This document shows positions 47,659 to 56,116 of a DNA stretch of 64,000 nucleotides, one piece after another; positions within the stretch are counted from its first letter, which is position 1, and every line of letters begins with the position of its first letter. The translations under genes were made by a program, and so were the position numbers. Below the pieces are notes generated by a model, which had not been told where the DNA came from, did not search any database, and worked only from the letters and a program-made list of their open reading frames with translations. Source of the DNA: Bacillus sp. ISL-34 (GTDB lineage: Bacteria > Bacillota > Bacilli > Bacillales > DSM-1321); contig NZ_JAGGQJ010000023.1 of the NCBI RefSeq assembly GCF_018613325.1, positions 186,001-250,000 of the forward strand, given 5' to 3'.

Positions 47659-48897
47659 TTAACTGAACAGTGTTTCGTAAAGCAGGAACAAGTTCAGTCC
47701 AATGATAAGTACAGCTATAAGCCAAGCGACGCTCGAGGTGATTTTATGGTTGACCAGGTTGCCCATGATTTTTTTATTGCTTGTAAACATGATCAAGGGC
47801 ACTAGGGCAAACGCGATGCCAAATGAGAGTATAACTTGGCTCATCACAAGTGCTTTGGAGGGATTCACTCCCCATAATATTATGAGCAGGGGCGGAACGG
47901 TGGTAATGACCCTTCTTAAATAAATTGTTATATGTCTTTTAATGAATCCCTGCATGACTACATCACCGGTCATTACACCAACGGATGAGCTGGATAAGCC
48001 GGCAAATAAAAGTCCAATTCCAAAGAACATCGCGACTGATGGTCCAAGCATGGCCCCGAATTGTTGATAGGCAACATCCAAATCCTCAACTAGTGCTCCA
48101 TTCTTATGAAATAGAGCAGCTGATACAATGACCATGGCGGCATTGATCGCGCCTGCAATCAACATGGCGATGACAATGTCAATGAGCTCAAAACGATAAA
48201 TCCTTTTTCTTTCAAAATCATTTACTCCGACTATTCTTCTTTGAATCAAAGAAGAATGAAGGTAAATCGCATGTGGCATAACGGTGGCTCCAAGCATACC
48301 GGCCGATAGTAAAATACTGTCCACTCCCTCGAATTTTGGAGTGAAGAGTCCTAAAACTACGGCTGAAGTGTCAGGTTTTGCATAAAAAACTTGAGCACCA
48401 AATGCTATTACAACTACAAATATCATGACCGTGATCAAAGCTTCGAATGTTCGATAACCCCTGCGCTGGATTTCCAAAATGGCAAAGGAACCAATCGCGG
48501 CAATTATTGCCGATGTGATAAGCGGTAAGTCAAATAGTAAATAAATCCCTAGTGCCGCTCCTATGAATTCAGCCAGGTCGGTTGCCATTATGACGGCTTC
48601 GGCCTGAATCCATAAGAAGAAGGATGTTTTTTTCGAAAATTTTTCCCTGCATAACTCTGGAAGGTTCTTTCCAGTGGCTATCCCCAATTTAGCTGATAGT
48701 GATTGGATTAGCACAGCCATTAAATTGGATGCGAAGATAACCCATAATAACGTATAGCCATATTTAGATCCGGCTGTAATATTGGTCGCATAATTCCCTG
48801 GATCAATATAGGCCACAGCTGCTATAAAGGCAGGCCCTAGATAGGGTAGAAGTTTTTTTATTCCTCTCGAAGAAGCTTGATGCAACACATCGGACAT
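47659..48897 (-). CDS. mntH: Nramp-family divalent metal transporter
   Basis: A 412-residue proton-coupled Mn2+/Fe2+ importer with 11 hydrophobic segments. The TM1 metal site AYIDPGNYATNI (DPGN) and the TM6 site AGMLGATVMPHAIYLHSS (MPH) are intact. The start follows AAGGAGTAGG. A strong promoter TTGACA-17-TATACT lies at 48967-48995 and a perfect palindrome TGTTGCAACA sits between promoter and gene, a plausible repressor site. Single gene with its own terminator. Confidence 0.94.
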   Translation of the reverse strand: MSDVLHQASSRGIKKLLPYLGPAFIAAVAYIDPGNYATNITAGSKYGYTLLWVIFASNLMAVLIQSLSAKLGIATGKNLPELCREKFSKKTSFFLWIQAEAVIMATDLAEFIGAALGIYLLFDLPLITSAIIAAIGSFAILEIQRRGYRTFEALITVMIFVVVIAFGAQVFYAKPDTSAVVLGLFTPKFEGVDSILLSAGMLGATVMPHAIYLHSSLIQRRIVGVNDFERKRIYRFELIDIVIAMLIAGAINAAMVIVSAALFHKNGALVEDLDVAYQQFGAMLGPSVAMFFGIGLLFAGLSSSSVGVMTGDVVMQGFIKRHITIYLRRVITTVPPLLIILWGVNPSKALVMSQVILSFGIAFALVPLIMFTSNKKIMGNLVNHKITSSVAWLIAVLIIGLNLFLLYETLFS

Positions 48898-48932
48898 ATC
48901 TATTCCTACTCCTTTTTACACGCAACTCAAAT

Positions 48933-48942
48933 TGTTGCAACA
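48933..48942. promoter_or_regulatory. Palindrome between mntH promoter and gene, candidate operator
   Basis: TGTTGCAACA is a perfect 10-base palindrome 25-34 bases downstream of the -10 box. Metal repressors such as MntR usually act at this location. It does not clearly match the MntR motif I remember from B. subtilis mntH. Confidence 0.3.
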
Positions 48943-48966
48943 GGTAAACTTTTTAGGTTATTAGCA

Positions 48967-48995
48967 AGTATATTCCTGGTTTTTCAAAATGTCAA
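48967..48995 (-). promoter_or_regulatory. Sigma-A promoter of mntH
   Basis: Minus-strand TTGACA, a 17-base spacer and TATACT, close to consensus, about 70 bases upstream of mntH. Confidence 0.8.
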
Positions 48996-49073
48996 AAAAG
49001 GAGGACTGCATAAGGATGTAATTAATGTGAACGGGGATTTGGAGATGGCCATCTCGGCTCCGACTACACATAT

Positions 49074-49110
49074 AAAAAACCCCCTTGCCAATAGTGCAAA
49101 GGGGCTTTTA
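49074..49110 (-). terminator. Terminator of dat
   Basis: Minus-strand GCCCCTTTGC pairs with GCAAGGGGG and ends in six T residues. Confidence 0.82.
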
Positions 49111-49111
49111 T

Positions 49112-49966
49112 CTATTTAACGGAACCGCATTGCTTCTCGATTTCCTCGGAAAACAGTTTCTGCAGTCTTTGGGTTATCGGACCGGGTTCCCCAGCTGCAA
49201 TCGATTGGCCATCGATATTAATAATTGGTGTCACTTCAACGCTTGTGCTGGTGTAAAGGACTTCGTCGGCTGCCATCATGTCCTCGACGGTGAAGGCTTC
49301 TTCGACATAGGGAATCCCATGATCAGCGCAAAGTTTCAGCATCACCTGGCGGGTAATTCCATTCAGGATCAAGTTTGTGGCCGGATGCGTTTTAAGTGTT
49401 CCATCCACCACGATAGAGACATTGGACGAACTTCCCTCCGTCACCGTACCATCACGATGCTGGATCGCTTCATCACAGCCGGCTTCGGCCGCTTGCTGTT
49501 TAGCCATTATATTACCAAGTAGATTTAAACTCTTGATATTACAGCGCAGCCAGCGTATATCCTCGGTGGTAACAGCCTTGACCCCTGGCTTCATTTTTCC
49601 TGTATAAGGCATTTCCTTGGTATAGGCAACAAAGACCGGTTCCACCTCAGCAGTTGGAAAAGAGTGTGTACGCGGAGATACTCCCCTTGTCAGCTGCATA
49701 TAGACGATTCCGTCCTTCAGTTGATCTTCAGCGATCAGCTCTTTCATGCGGGTTTTGATTTCCGCTACAGTAAAGGGAACTTTCATCTGAATCAACTTCG
49801 CACTGTCCATCAGCCGGTTCAGATGCATATCCCCCGCAAATAATTCGCCATTATAAACCCGGACGACTTCATAGACGCCATCACCGAATTGATATCCCCG
49901 GTCTTCAATATCTACCTTTACTTCGGACCTGCTTTTAAGGTCACCGTTAAAAATGATTTTTCCCAT
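49112..49966 (-). CDS. dat: D-alanine aminotransferase
   Basis: A 284-residue fold-type IV PLP enzyme that interconverts D-alanine with D-glutamate, supplying D-amino acids for cell wall. The catalytic lysine is K145 in RWLRCNIKSLNLLGN; EDRGYQFGDGVYEV and the PLP-phosphate region SNVSIVVDGTL are typical. The ATG follows AGAGGGAGA. It lies 22 bases downstream of pepV, probably in one transcript with it, a pairing seen in other bacilli. Confidence 0.94.
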   Translation of the reverse strand: MGKIIFNGDLKSRSEVKVDIEDRGYQFGDGVYEVVRVYNGELFAGDMHLNRLMDSAKLIQMKVPFTVAEIKTRMKELIAEDQLKDGIVYMQLTRGVSPRTHSFPTAEVEPVFVAYTKEMPYTGKMKPGVKAVTTEDIRWLRCNIKSLNLLGNIMAKQQAAEAGCDEAIQHRDGTVTEGSSSNVSIVVDGTLKTHPATNLILNGITRQVMLKLCADHGIPYVEEAFTVEDMMAADEVLYTSTSVEVTPIINIDGQSIAAGEPGPITQRLQKLFSEEIEKQCGSVK

Positions 49967-49988
49967 GTCTTTTCTCCCTCTTTGCCTC

Positions 49989-51401
49989 TTATTTAGCTAA
50001 TTCATGAATGGCACGTGCATAAATGGACGTAGCCTTAAGCATATCTTCAATATCAATATATTCATCTTTCTGATGCGCAATGTCTTCGCTTCCAGGGAAA
50101 AGCGGGCCGAATGCTACGCCTTCTTTCAATGAACGGGCATAGGTGCCGCCGCCAATCGAAAGGAGTTCAGCTTTGTCACCTGTCTCCGCTTCATAAACTT
50201 CCTGCAACGTCTTAATCAAGAAGCTTTCACTGTCCACAAAATGTGGAGTCGAATGCGAATTGGACTTCACTTTCAAATTATATGCCGCAAGCCTTTCTTC
50301 CAATGCCGCCTTTTGCTGTTCCCACTCAAACGTCACCGGATATCGCATACTGAAACCGATCGAGCTGTCCCCTTGTTTCGAATAATTGAAAACGCCGGCA
50401 TTGAGCGTCAGTTCACCTGTTTGCTCATCCGAATAAGCCACACTTAAATTATTTCCGCGGGAATCTTCAAACAAACGATCCTTAATGAAAGTGAAGTAGG
50501 CTTTCGCATGCGGATCAAGAGTAAGATCAGCTAAAAATGCTGCTAAATATAGACCTGCATTTTTTCCATTTTTCGGTTCCATCGCGTGTGCCGAGACACC
50601 ATTCATTTCAAGCAGAACTTGATTTTTTTGCGGAACGGCTTGGCCCCTCAATGAGTATTTTTGCAAATAATCCTGATAGTTTGCCGCCACTTCAGCAGGG
50701 TTGGCCGCTTCCACGATGGCCGTAGCAAAATCCGGTACCATATTCGTCCTTCGACCTGAAGAAAATTCCATAACATTCACGTTTGAATTCGTGCCATTTC
50801 CTGCATCGGCAGGGTGTATAATCGAGAAGTCCCAGATTCCTTTTTCCGCACTGATGATCGGGAAGTCAGCATCTGGTGCAAAGCCGATCGAGGGCATTTC
50901 CTCCACTTCAAAGTACCGGTCAACGCAGCGCCAGTTCGATTCTTCATCGGTTCCAATGATCATCCTCACACGTTTGTTCAAAGGTTCCCCTAGCTCCCGG
51001 ACCAGCTTCATCGCATGATAGGCAGCCATCGTCGGCCCTTTATCATCGATTGCCCCGCGAGCATATATGCGGCCATTGCGGATTTCCGCGCCAAACGGAT
51101 CCGAACTCCAGCCATCTCCCTCAGGTACCACGTCGACATGGCATAATATCCCGATTAACTCCTCGCCTTCACCCATTTCAATATGACCAGCGACATTATC
51201 GACATTTTTCACAGTAAAACCGTCTTTTTCGCCTAATTGAAGCATGAAATCAAGCGCTTCCTTCACCCCTTTACCGAATGGGGCTTCCTCTGTCGGTTGT
51301 TCTTCATCCAGTACACTTTTTATTTTCAATAAGTTTTGTGTATCCAGTAATAAGTCCATTTTCCGTTTTTCCACTTCTTCTCGCCAATTCAATTCACTCA
51401 A
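49989..51401 (-). CDS. pepV: Dipeptidase PepV (M20 family, YtjP)
   Basis: A 470-residue Zn-dependent dipeptidase of the PepV/Xaa-His dipeptidase branch. Seen: GILCHVDVVPEGDGW (metal ligand and catalytic aspartate), YARGAIDDKGPT, IGTDEESNWR (catalytic glutamates), and the late GGGTYARSL, GVAFGPLFPG sites. The start is a TTG (MSELNWREE) behind GAGGAG. Cytoplasmic dipeptide hydrolysis. Followed closely by dat. Confidence 0.93.
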   Translation of the reverse strand: MSELNWREEVEKRKMDLLLDTQNLLKIKSVLDEEQPTEEAPFGKGVKEALDFMLQLGEKDGFTVKNVDNVAGHIEMGEGEELIGILCHVDVVPEGDGWSSDPFGAEIRNGRIYARGAIDDKGPTMAAYHAMKLVRELGEPLNKRVRMIIGTDEESNWRCVDRYFEVEEMPSIGFAPDADFPIISAEKGIWDFSIIHPADAGNGTNSNVNVMEFSSGRRTNMVPDFATAIVEAANPAEVAANYQDYLQKYSLRGQAVPQKNQVLLEMNGVSAHAMEPKNGKNAGLYLAAFLADLTLDPHAKAYFTFIKDRLFEDSRGNNLSVAYSDEQTGELTLNAGVFNYSKQGDSSIGFSMRYPVTFEWEQQKAALEERLAAYNLKVKSNSHSTPHFVDSESFLIKTLQEVYEAETGDKAELLSIGGGTYARSLKEGVAFGPLFPGSEDIAHQKDEYIDIEDMLKATSIYARAIHELAK

Positions 51402-51556
51402 AATATGACAACTCCTCTTTTATATATATTTTTCATTTTATCACTTTTACTACCTGATTCGCCAAACGTTGCTACCTTTTCTCCATATTCCCGTATTATC
51501 GCTACCGTCAAACTACCGATAAAATCCCTTACATAAATAAAAAACACCCTCTTTTT

Positions 51557-52894
51557 TTAAAAAGAAGATGATTTCATTAAACTATCGGCATCCATAAGCT
51601 TTGTTACTTTTCGGTTTAGCCTTGGGATGTATAATGCTAAAAACACGGAACGTCCTAAACTGAAAGCCAGGAATGCAAGCCATAATCCATGATTGCCATG
51701 ATGCGGGACTGCAAAGAATTGGACAATTAGAAAAGCCAATAGTGCCAGAAGCATTGAGTTCCTGACAGGAACGGCTTCAGTCGCACCCGTGAACACTCCA
51801 TAAAAAATGAGTCCGATAAAGGCACTGAATGGGAATAGGACTATCCAAAGTCCATATTCATGGGCCAGTTCGATAACACCTGGAATATCCGTGAAAAGGA
51901 GAATGACCTCATCGCTGAATAGATAGTAAGATGCGGCAAGTGTGAACGAAGCATACAAGCCCCATCGCGCCGATAGTGAGAGCGTTTTTTTATAAAGATT
52001 TATATCTCTCGAACCAATCGCCTTCCCGACCAGAAGACTCGACGCGTTCGCGAAGCCATCAAAGCAATAGGCCATCAGGTAATGGATTTGAATGAGTACG
52101 GCATTGGCTGCCAGTGTCTCTGTCCCGAAAGTGGCTCCCTTGGCCGTAAAAAGATTGAAAACCGTGATCAGGCAAATGGTCCTGATGAATAAATCCCTGT
52201 TGACCACCATCATTTTTTTCAGGGAAGAACGATCGAACCCCTCCCGGAATGAAAATGAATCCGGTACATTGACCGCTTTCCGGATCACCCACAAGCCCAG
52301 TAAAAAAGCGGCAATCTCTGATATCAATGAAGCGGCAGCAACCCCTGATACAGACCATGAAAAGCCATTTACAAAAACGAGGCATAAGACAATATTGACC
52401 ACGTTCATGAAAACTTGTATGAACAAAGATGTTTTTATCCTGGATTTCCCGATTAACCAGCCTAAGATGACATAGTTCAATAATGCAAAAGGTGCACCCC
52501 ATATCCGGATGCCAAAATAATCTGCGGCAAAGGCGGAAACGTCCGCTTCCGGACCGATTGCGCCTAACGAGACATTTAAAATGGGCTTTTGGATCATGAT
52601 AAAAAGAAGACCGATGATCGCTGCTATGAAAAAAGGCCGAATCAAGGCCATCAGGCTTTGCTTTTCATCCCTTGCCCCCTCCGCTTGTGCAGCAAAGGCA
52701 GATGTACTGACCCGAAGAAAACCAAAAAGCCAATACATCGTATTAAAAATAATGGTTCCGACAGCTACCCCGCCAATATAAGCGGGATCGCTCAACTTTC
52801 CAACCACAGCCGTATCGACCGCACCGAGCAAGGGCGTACTCATCGTCGAAATCGTAAGCGGGATCGCCAAGGAAAGATACATTCTGTTATTCAT
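51557..52894 (-). CDS. MATE-family efflux transporter
   Basis: A 445-residue membrane protein with 12 hydrophobic segments of the multidrug and toxin extrusion family (DinF-like branch). The N-terminus LAIPLTISTMSTPLLGAVDTAVV with the conserved PLLG..DTA pattern, and the mirrored second half (about residue 235 on), are typical. Na+- or H+-driven export; substrate not predictable. The ATG follows TAGGAGGTCA. Monocistronic as far as visible. Confidence 0.9.
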   Translation of the reverse strand: MNNRMYLSLAIPLTISTMSTPLLGAVDTAVVGKLSDPAYIGGVAVGTIIFNTMYWLFGFLRVSTSAFAAQAEGARDEKQSLMALIRPFFIAAIIGLLFIMIQKPILNVSLGAIGPEADVSAFAADYFGIRIWGAPFALLNYVILGWLIGKSRIKTSLFIQVFMNVVNIVLCLVFVNGFSWSVSGVAAASLISEIAAFLLGLWVIRKAVNVPDSFSFREGFDRSSLKKMMVVNRDLFIRTICLITVFNLFTAKGATFGTETLAANAVLIQIHYLMAYCFDGFANASSLLVGKAIGSRDINLYKKTLSLSARWGLYASFTLAASYYLFSDEVILLFTDIPGVIELAHEYGLWIVLFPFSAFIGLIFYGVFTGATEAVPVRNSMLLALLAFLIVQFFAVPHHGNHGLWLAFLAFSLGRSVFLALYIPRLNRKVTKLMDADSLMKSSSF

Positions 52895-53356
52895 AAAATG
52901 ATGACCTCCTATGTACAGAAAAGTTCTGAAAAATTAGATTTGGAATGATGTTATAAAACTTTGTATTCAAAGTACAAAAATTTGCAGTATACCCTTTTGA
53001 TCACTAGAATTGAACATATGGTGCTCTCCAACATGCATACGATGCCTCTACAAGATTACTTGTGAATCGTTTCAAATAGAACGGATTAAGCTATTTTAGA
53101 TATTCATAATCTACGGTATCAATTTTGAAGATTAAAAGATTGATAACGCTCTCAACCTGCAGCGGTTATGGGAAGTCCAATTTTTACAGACATGCATGCA
53201 TATTTTTTATCCAGCAAGAAAAAGGAAATTCGCAAGCAGGAAAATAAAATGCTTGATGGATTCTTGAAGGAGTTATAGTATTGCTCGTTGATAATATAAC
53301 CTTTGAACTATACTTGAACATATATTCATCGTTATAACCAATTAGGAGTGATCATG
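52895..53356. other. Intergenic region between the MATE and SDR genes
   Basis: About 460 bases. Contains the divergent promoters and one 36-codon frame with protein-like composition (53168-53278). Nothing else recognised. Confidence 0.5.
53168..53278 (+). CDS. Possible 36-residue protein or gene remnant
   Basis: Reads MGSPIFTDMHAYFLSSKKKE, then a basic helical end KQENKMLDGFLKEL. Composition is protein-like and unlike random noncoding sequence. There is no ribosome binding site before the ATG and the frame is open seven codons further upstream, so it may be the surviving C-terminus of a lost gene. Not recognised; no function assigned. Confidence 0.3.
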   Translation: MGSPIFTDMHAYFLSSKKKEIRKQENKMLDGFLKEL

Positions 53357-54091
53357 ATGGGAAGATTGACTAATAAAGTAGCCATTATCACTGGCGGAGC
53401 ATCCGGTATGGGCAGGGAAATGGTCGACCTATTCACAAAAGAAGGAGCACAAGTCATTGCTGCTGATATCAATGAAAAAGCTCTGGCTGTTGTGAATGAA
53501 TTGGATAACGTCCATGGAACTGTACTTGATGTATCTTCAGACGAAAGCTGGAAAAAGATGACGGATGAAGTTATCGCTAAATATGGCAAAATCGACATTT
53601 TGGTTAACAATGCCGGTATCTCAACGGAAAAAGGCATTAACGATACGTCATTGGCCGATTGGCAGCTAATGTTAAGCATCAATGGATTTGGACCATTCCT
53701 TGGAATGAAACACGTTGTTCCTTACATGGCTAAAGAAGGTAAAGGGGCAGTCGTGAACATTTCTTCCTTTACTGCTCAAATCGGAATGGGCTTAAACTCT
53801 TATTCTGCTTCAAAAGGTGCCGTTCGTGCTATTTCCAAGGCTGTAGCAACGCAATATGGCCGCATGGGCGTCCGAGTCAATGCCGTATTCCCTGGTATCA
53901 TCGAAACACCAATGACGCAAAAATTAGAAGAGTCAAAAGAGTTAGTGAACCAAATGATCAAGGCAACTCCATTACAACGTTTGGGTCAGCCGGCGGATAT
54001 TGCAAATGCCGTGCTTTATCTAGCATCCGATGAGGCATCATACGTAACTGGTGCCGAGCTTGTCATCGACGGTGGATACTCAGTTCAATAA
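53357..54091 (+). CDS. Short-chain dehydrogenase/reductase
   Basis: A 244-residue NAD(P)-dependent oxidoreductase of the classical SDR family. Seen: the cofactor motif TGGASGMG, NNAG, and the catalytic S137, Y149 and K153 (YSASKGAV). An acidic D at the end of strand 2 (IAADINEK) favours NAD over NADP. AGGAGTG precedes two ATGs at 53354 and 53357; the second has the better spacing. Substrate unknown; similar to 3-oxoacyl-ACP reductase or polyol dehydrogenases. Monocistronic, terminator after the stop. Confidence 0.9.
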   Translation: MGRLTNKVAIITGGASGMGREMVDLFTKEGAQVIAADINEKALAVVNELDNVHGTVLDVSSDESWKKMTDEVIAKYGKIDILVNNAGISTEKGINDTSLADWQLMLSINGFGPFLGMKHVVPYMAKEGKGAVVNISSFTAQIGMGLNSYSASKGAVRAISKAVATQYGRMGVRVNAVFPGIIETPMTQKLEESKELVNQMIKATPLQRLGQPADIANAVLYLASDEASYVTGAELVIDGGYSVQ

Positions 54092-54108
54092 TTATAAGGC
54101 AGAAATGG

Positions 54109-54144
54109 AAAATCCCGTTTCTAAAAATACAGAAACGGGATTTT
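54109..54144. terminator. Terminator after the SDR gene
   Basis: AAAATCCCGTTTCT pairs with AGAAACGGGATTTT; symmetric enough to serve the convergent DedA gene too. Confidence 0.85.
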
Positions 54145-54180
54145 CTGAATCAATAAAAATATTTTTTAAATTGTAATGAG

Positions 54181-54666
54181 TTACGTTAACACACCAATGA
54201 AATAGCCAAAAGTCGTAAATACCAAACACCAGCTGAAAGCCCCTGCACCTGCAAATATAAAGTACTTTCGTTTCCCCATTCCATTCATACCGGAAATGTA
54301 ACTGGCGAAATGACGGACTCCTGGGATGAAATAGGCTATGATAATGGTCCAAGGGCCGTATTTATTGAACCATTTCTCCAATTTTTCCAACCTCGCGGGG
54401 GTCATTTTGATCCACTTGCCATGCTTCCTCAAAAAAGGCTTCCCTACCTTTTTCCCGATGAAATAACTGAAAAGCATCCCGGATATCGATCCAAGGAAAC
54501 TGACAAGGAATGCTCCCTGGACATTCAAAACGGAGATGGATGACAAATAGCCGACAAAAGTCATCATGAACTCATCAGGTACCGGCAAGCCAATAATCCC
54601 AATGGCCAACAGCCCATATATCGCAAAATAACCATAGTTTGATATTAAATCTTTTACTATATCCAT
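54181..54666 (-). CDS. DedA-family membrane protein
   Basis: A 161-residue membrane protein of the DedA/SNARE-associated family, linked in recent work to lipid carrier flipping. Seen: LLAIGIIGLPVPDEFMMTF (re-entrant loop with E and D), GSISGMLFSYFIGKKVGKPF, and the conserved FIPGVRHFASYISGM (GxRxxxxxxAG type). At 161 residues it belongs to the short subgroup like YbfM of B. subtilis; it ends just after the last hydrophobic segment. Single gene. Confidence 0.88.
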   Translation of the reverse strand: MDIVKDLISNYGYFAIYGLLAIGIIGLPVPDEFMMTFVGYLSSISVLNVQGAFLVSFLGSISGMLFSYFIGKKVGKPFLRKHGKWIKMTPARLEKLEKWFNKYGPWTIIIAYFIPGVRHFASYISGMNGMGKRKYFIFAGAGAFSWCLVFTTFGYFIGVLT

Positions 54667-54869
54667 CTATAGTACTCCATCTCAGCACCCTTTTTTAAAG
54701 TAATCCAATTTCTTATGCGGGCCTGGTTAACGTGATTACTTCTTTTTAATAGGATAACCTAATTTAACCCAAATGAGTTGATTTTCATAAAAAAAAGAAA
54801 AAAAAGAAGAATGGACACGTTTTTTGTTGAAAGGTCTGTATGACAATGGAATGAACAGAGGCAACAATA

Positions 54870-54896
54870 AAGCGGACTCTATACCTGAGTCCGCTC
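54870..54896 (-). terminator. Terminator of the signal peptidase gene
   Basis: GCGGACTC pairs with GAGTCCGC, with TTTATTG following on the minus strand. Confidence 0.8.
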
Positions 54897-54900
54897 CTTC

Positions 54901-55449
54901 TTATTTCACAATCTTTATTTCATTGATCGGCCAATACACTAGATTCGCCTTGCCTACAATTTCATCGACGGAAATCGTGCCGATTTCACGGCTATCCAAA
55001 CTATTTTGGCGATTGTCCCCCATAAGGAACAGCTGATCTTCCGGCACAGTCATGCTGCCTGTAATGTCTTCGAGCTTGAAGGATTCAGTCAGCGGCACTC
55101 CTGCCATCTGATTCTTATATTTGTCCAAGTATGGTTCTTCATAAGCTTTCCCATTGATATAAAGCGTATCGTCTTTATATTCAATATGGTCACCTGGAAG
55201 ACCGATAACCCTTTTTATATAATCTTTATCTGCCGTTGCATGAAAAACGACAATATCAAACCGGTCGATACTATCGATATTCGTTCCAAACTTGGTAAGA
55301 ACAATCCGTTCGTGGTCTTGCAGGGTCGGCATCATTGACTCACCGTCCACGACAATCGGTGCAAAAATATACGTTCGAATTAAAAAAGCTAGAATGACTG
55401 CAATCACGATCGCTTTTATCCATGAAAAAACTTCTTTTCTATTTTCCAA
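54901..55449 (-). CDS. sipS: Type I signal peptidase
   Basis: A 182-residue membrane protease that cleaves secretory signal peptides. One N-terminal membrane segment (AIVIAVILAFLIRTYIFA) is followed by the serine nucleophile S38 in GESMMPTL and the general base K79 in DYIKRVIGLPGD; the GDNRQNSLDSREIG box is intact. Translation most likely starts at TTG 55449 behind AGAGAGAGGGA; an ATG 30 bases upstream lies almost on top of the -10-like TATAAT and has no site. Which B. subtilis paralogue (SipS, SipT) it equals cannot be told. Confidence 0.92.
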   Translation of the reverse strand: MENRKEVFSWIKAIVIAVILAFLIRTYIFAPIVVDGESMMPTLQDHERIVLTKFGTNIDSIDRFDIVVFHATADKDYIKRVIGLPGDHIEYKDDTLYINGKAYEEPYLDKYKNQMAGVPLTESFKLEDITGSMTVPEDQLFLMGDNRQNSLDSREIGTISVDEIVGKANLVYWPINEIKIVK

Positions 55450-55543
55450 TCGAAGTCCCTCTCTCTGTTTTTTATTCATGCCATTATATCATAATCCTTT
55501 AATTATCACGTCATACAAATACCCACATTTTACACATTATCAA

Positions 55544-55927
55544 TTACTTCCATTTTTCATACTGGATTTCGATGCTTTCCAACTCTATTTCCCGGCGCTG
55601 CATTTGGGCTGGACAAATCGTATTATATGTACGGATTTTCTCATTTACTTCATCAATTCGTTTCATTATTTCAGATTCAGGTCCATTCATTTTTTTCAAT
55701 CGAACCAATCCGGATAGCTCTTCCCGAATTTCTTTTTGCCATTTTATCCAAAGCGGAAGGTAGCCGGCATCCTTGGCCTTCGTCAAGAAGTTGTCATATA
55801 TATTTCCCGATAACGCCGACTCCGGAAGCGGTTTTCCAAAGCCAGGATTATTCTTCAACCCGCCGTCTCTTTCATATTCCTTAAAAATCTGATCCATCCA
55901 GTTTACATGCCCGTGTTCTTTGCCCAT
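55544..55927 (-). CDS. DUF1992 / DnaJC28-type protein
   Basis: A 127-residue hydrophilic helical protein. The signature DGGLKNNPGFGKPLPES (GxxxNLPGxGKPL type) followed by a long charged helix (KWQKEIREELSGLVRLKK) is the DnaJ homologue subfamily C member 28 conserved domain, DUF1992. It carries no J-domain. Function unknown. The start at 55927 follows GAAGGGAGA. Confidence 0.85.
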   Translation of the reverse strand: MGKEHGHVNWMDQIFKEYERDGGLKNNPGFGKPLPESALSGNIYDNFLTKAKDAGYLPLWIKWQKEIREELSGLVRLKKMNGPESEIMKRIDEVNEKIRTYNTICPAQMQRREIELESIEIQYEKWK

Positions 55928-56073
55928 AAACAATCTCCCTTCAGATCACTTTCTGTTACATCTATTTACAATTATAGCATTTTTATCAATATCCACTCCA
56001 CCCTGGAGGATTAATCGATGAACACTTTCTACTATTATATAAGCATATCTTTCAGCCAAAAACATTCAGACAT

Positions 56074-56108
56074 CAAAAAAAGGATTCCACTATTGCCGGG
56101 AATCCTTC
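56074..56108 (-). terminator. Terminator of the secreted repeat protein
   Basis: Minus-strand AAGGATTCC pairs with GGAATCCTT and is followed by TTTTT. Confidence 0.8.
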
Positions 56109-56116
56109 TTTGCCTT

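Noticed and set aside
48877-49119. 80-codon plus-strand frame between mntH and dat
   Set aside because: It is antisense to the mntH promoter and runs through the dat terminator; no ribosome binding site or recognisable motif.
51538-51568. Possible terminator after the MATE gene
   Set aside because: Only A/T-rich partial pairing is present, with no GC stem.
53300-53340. Possible promoter for the SDR gene
   Set aside because: Several AT-rich hexamers fit loosely, none with a proper spacer and both boxes, so no promoter was claimed.
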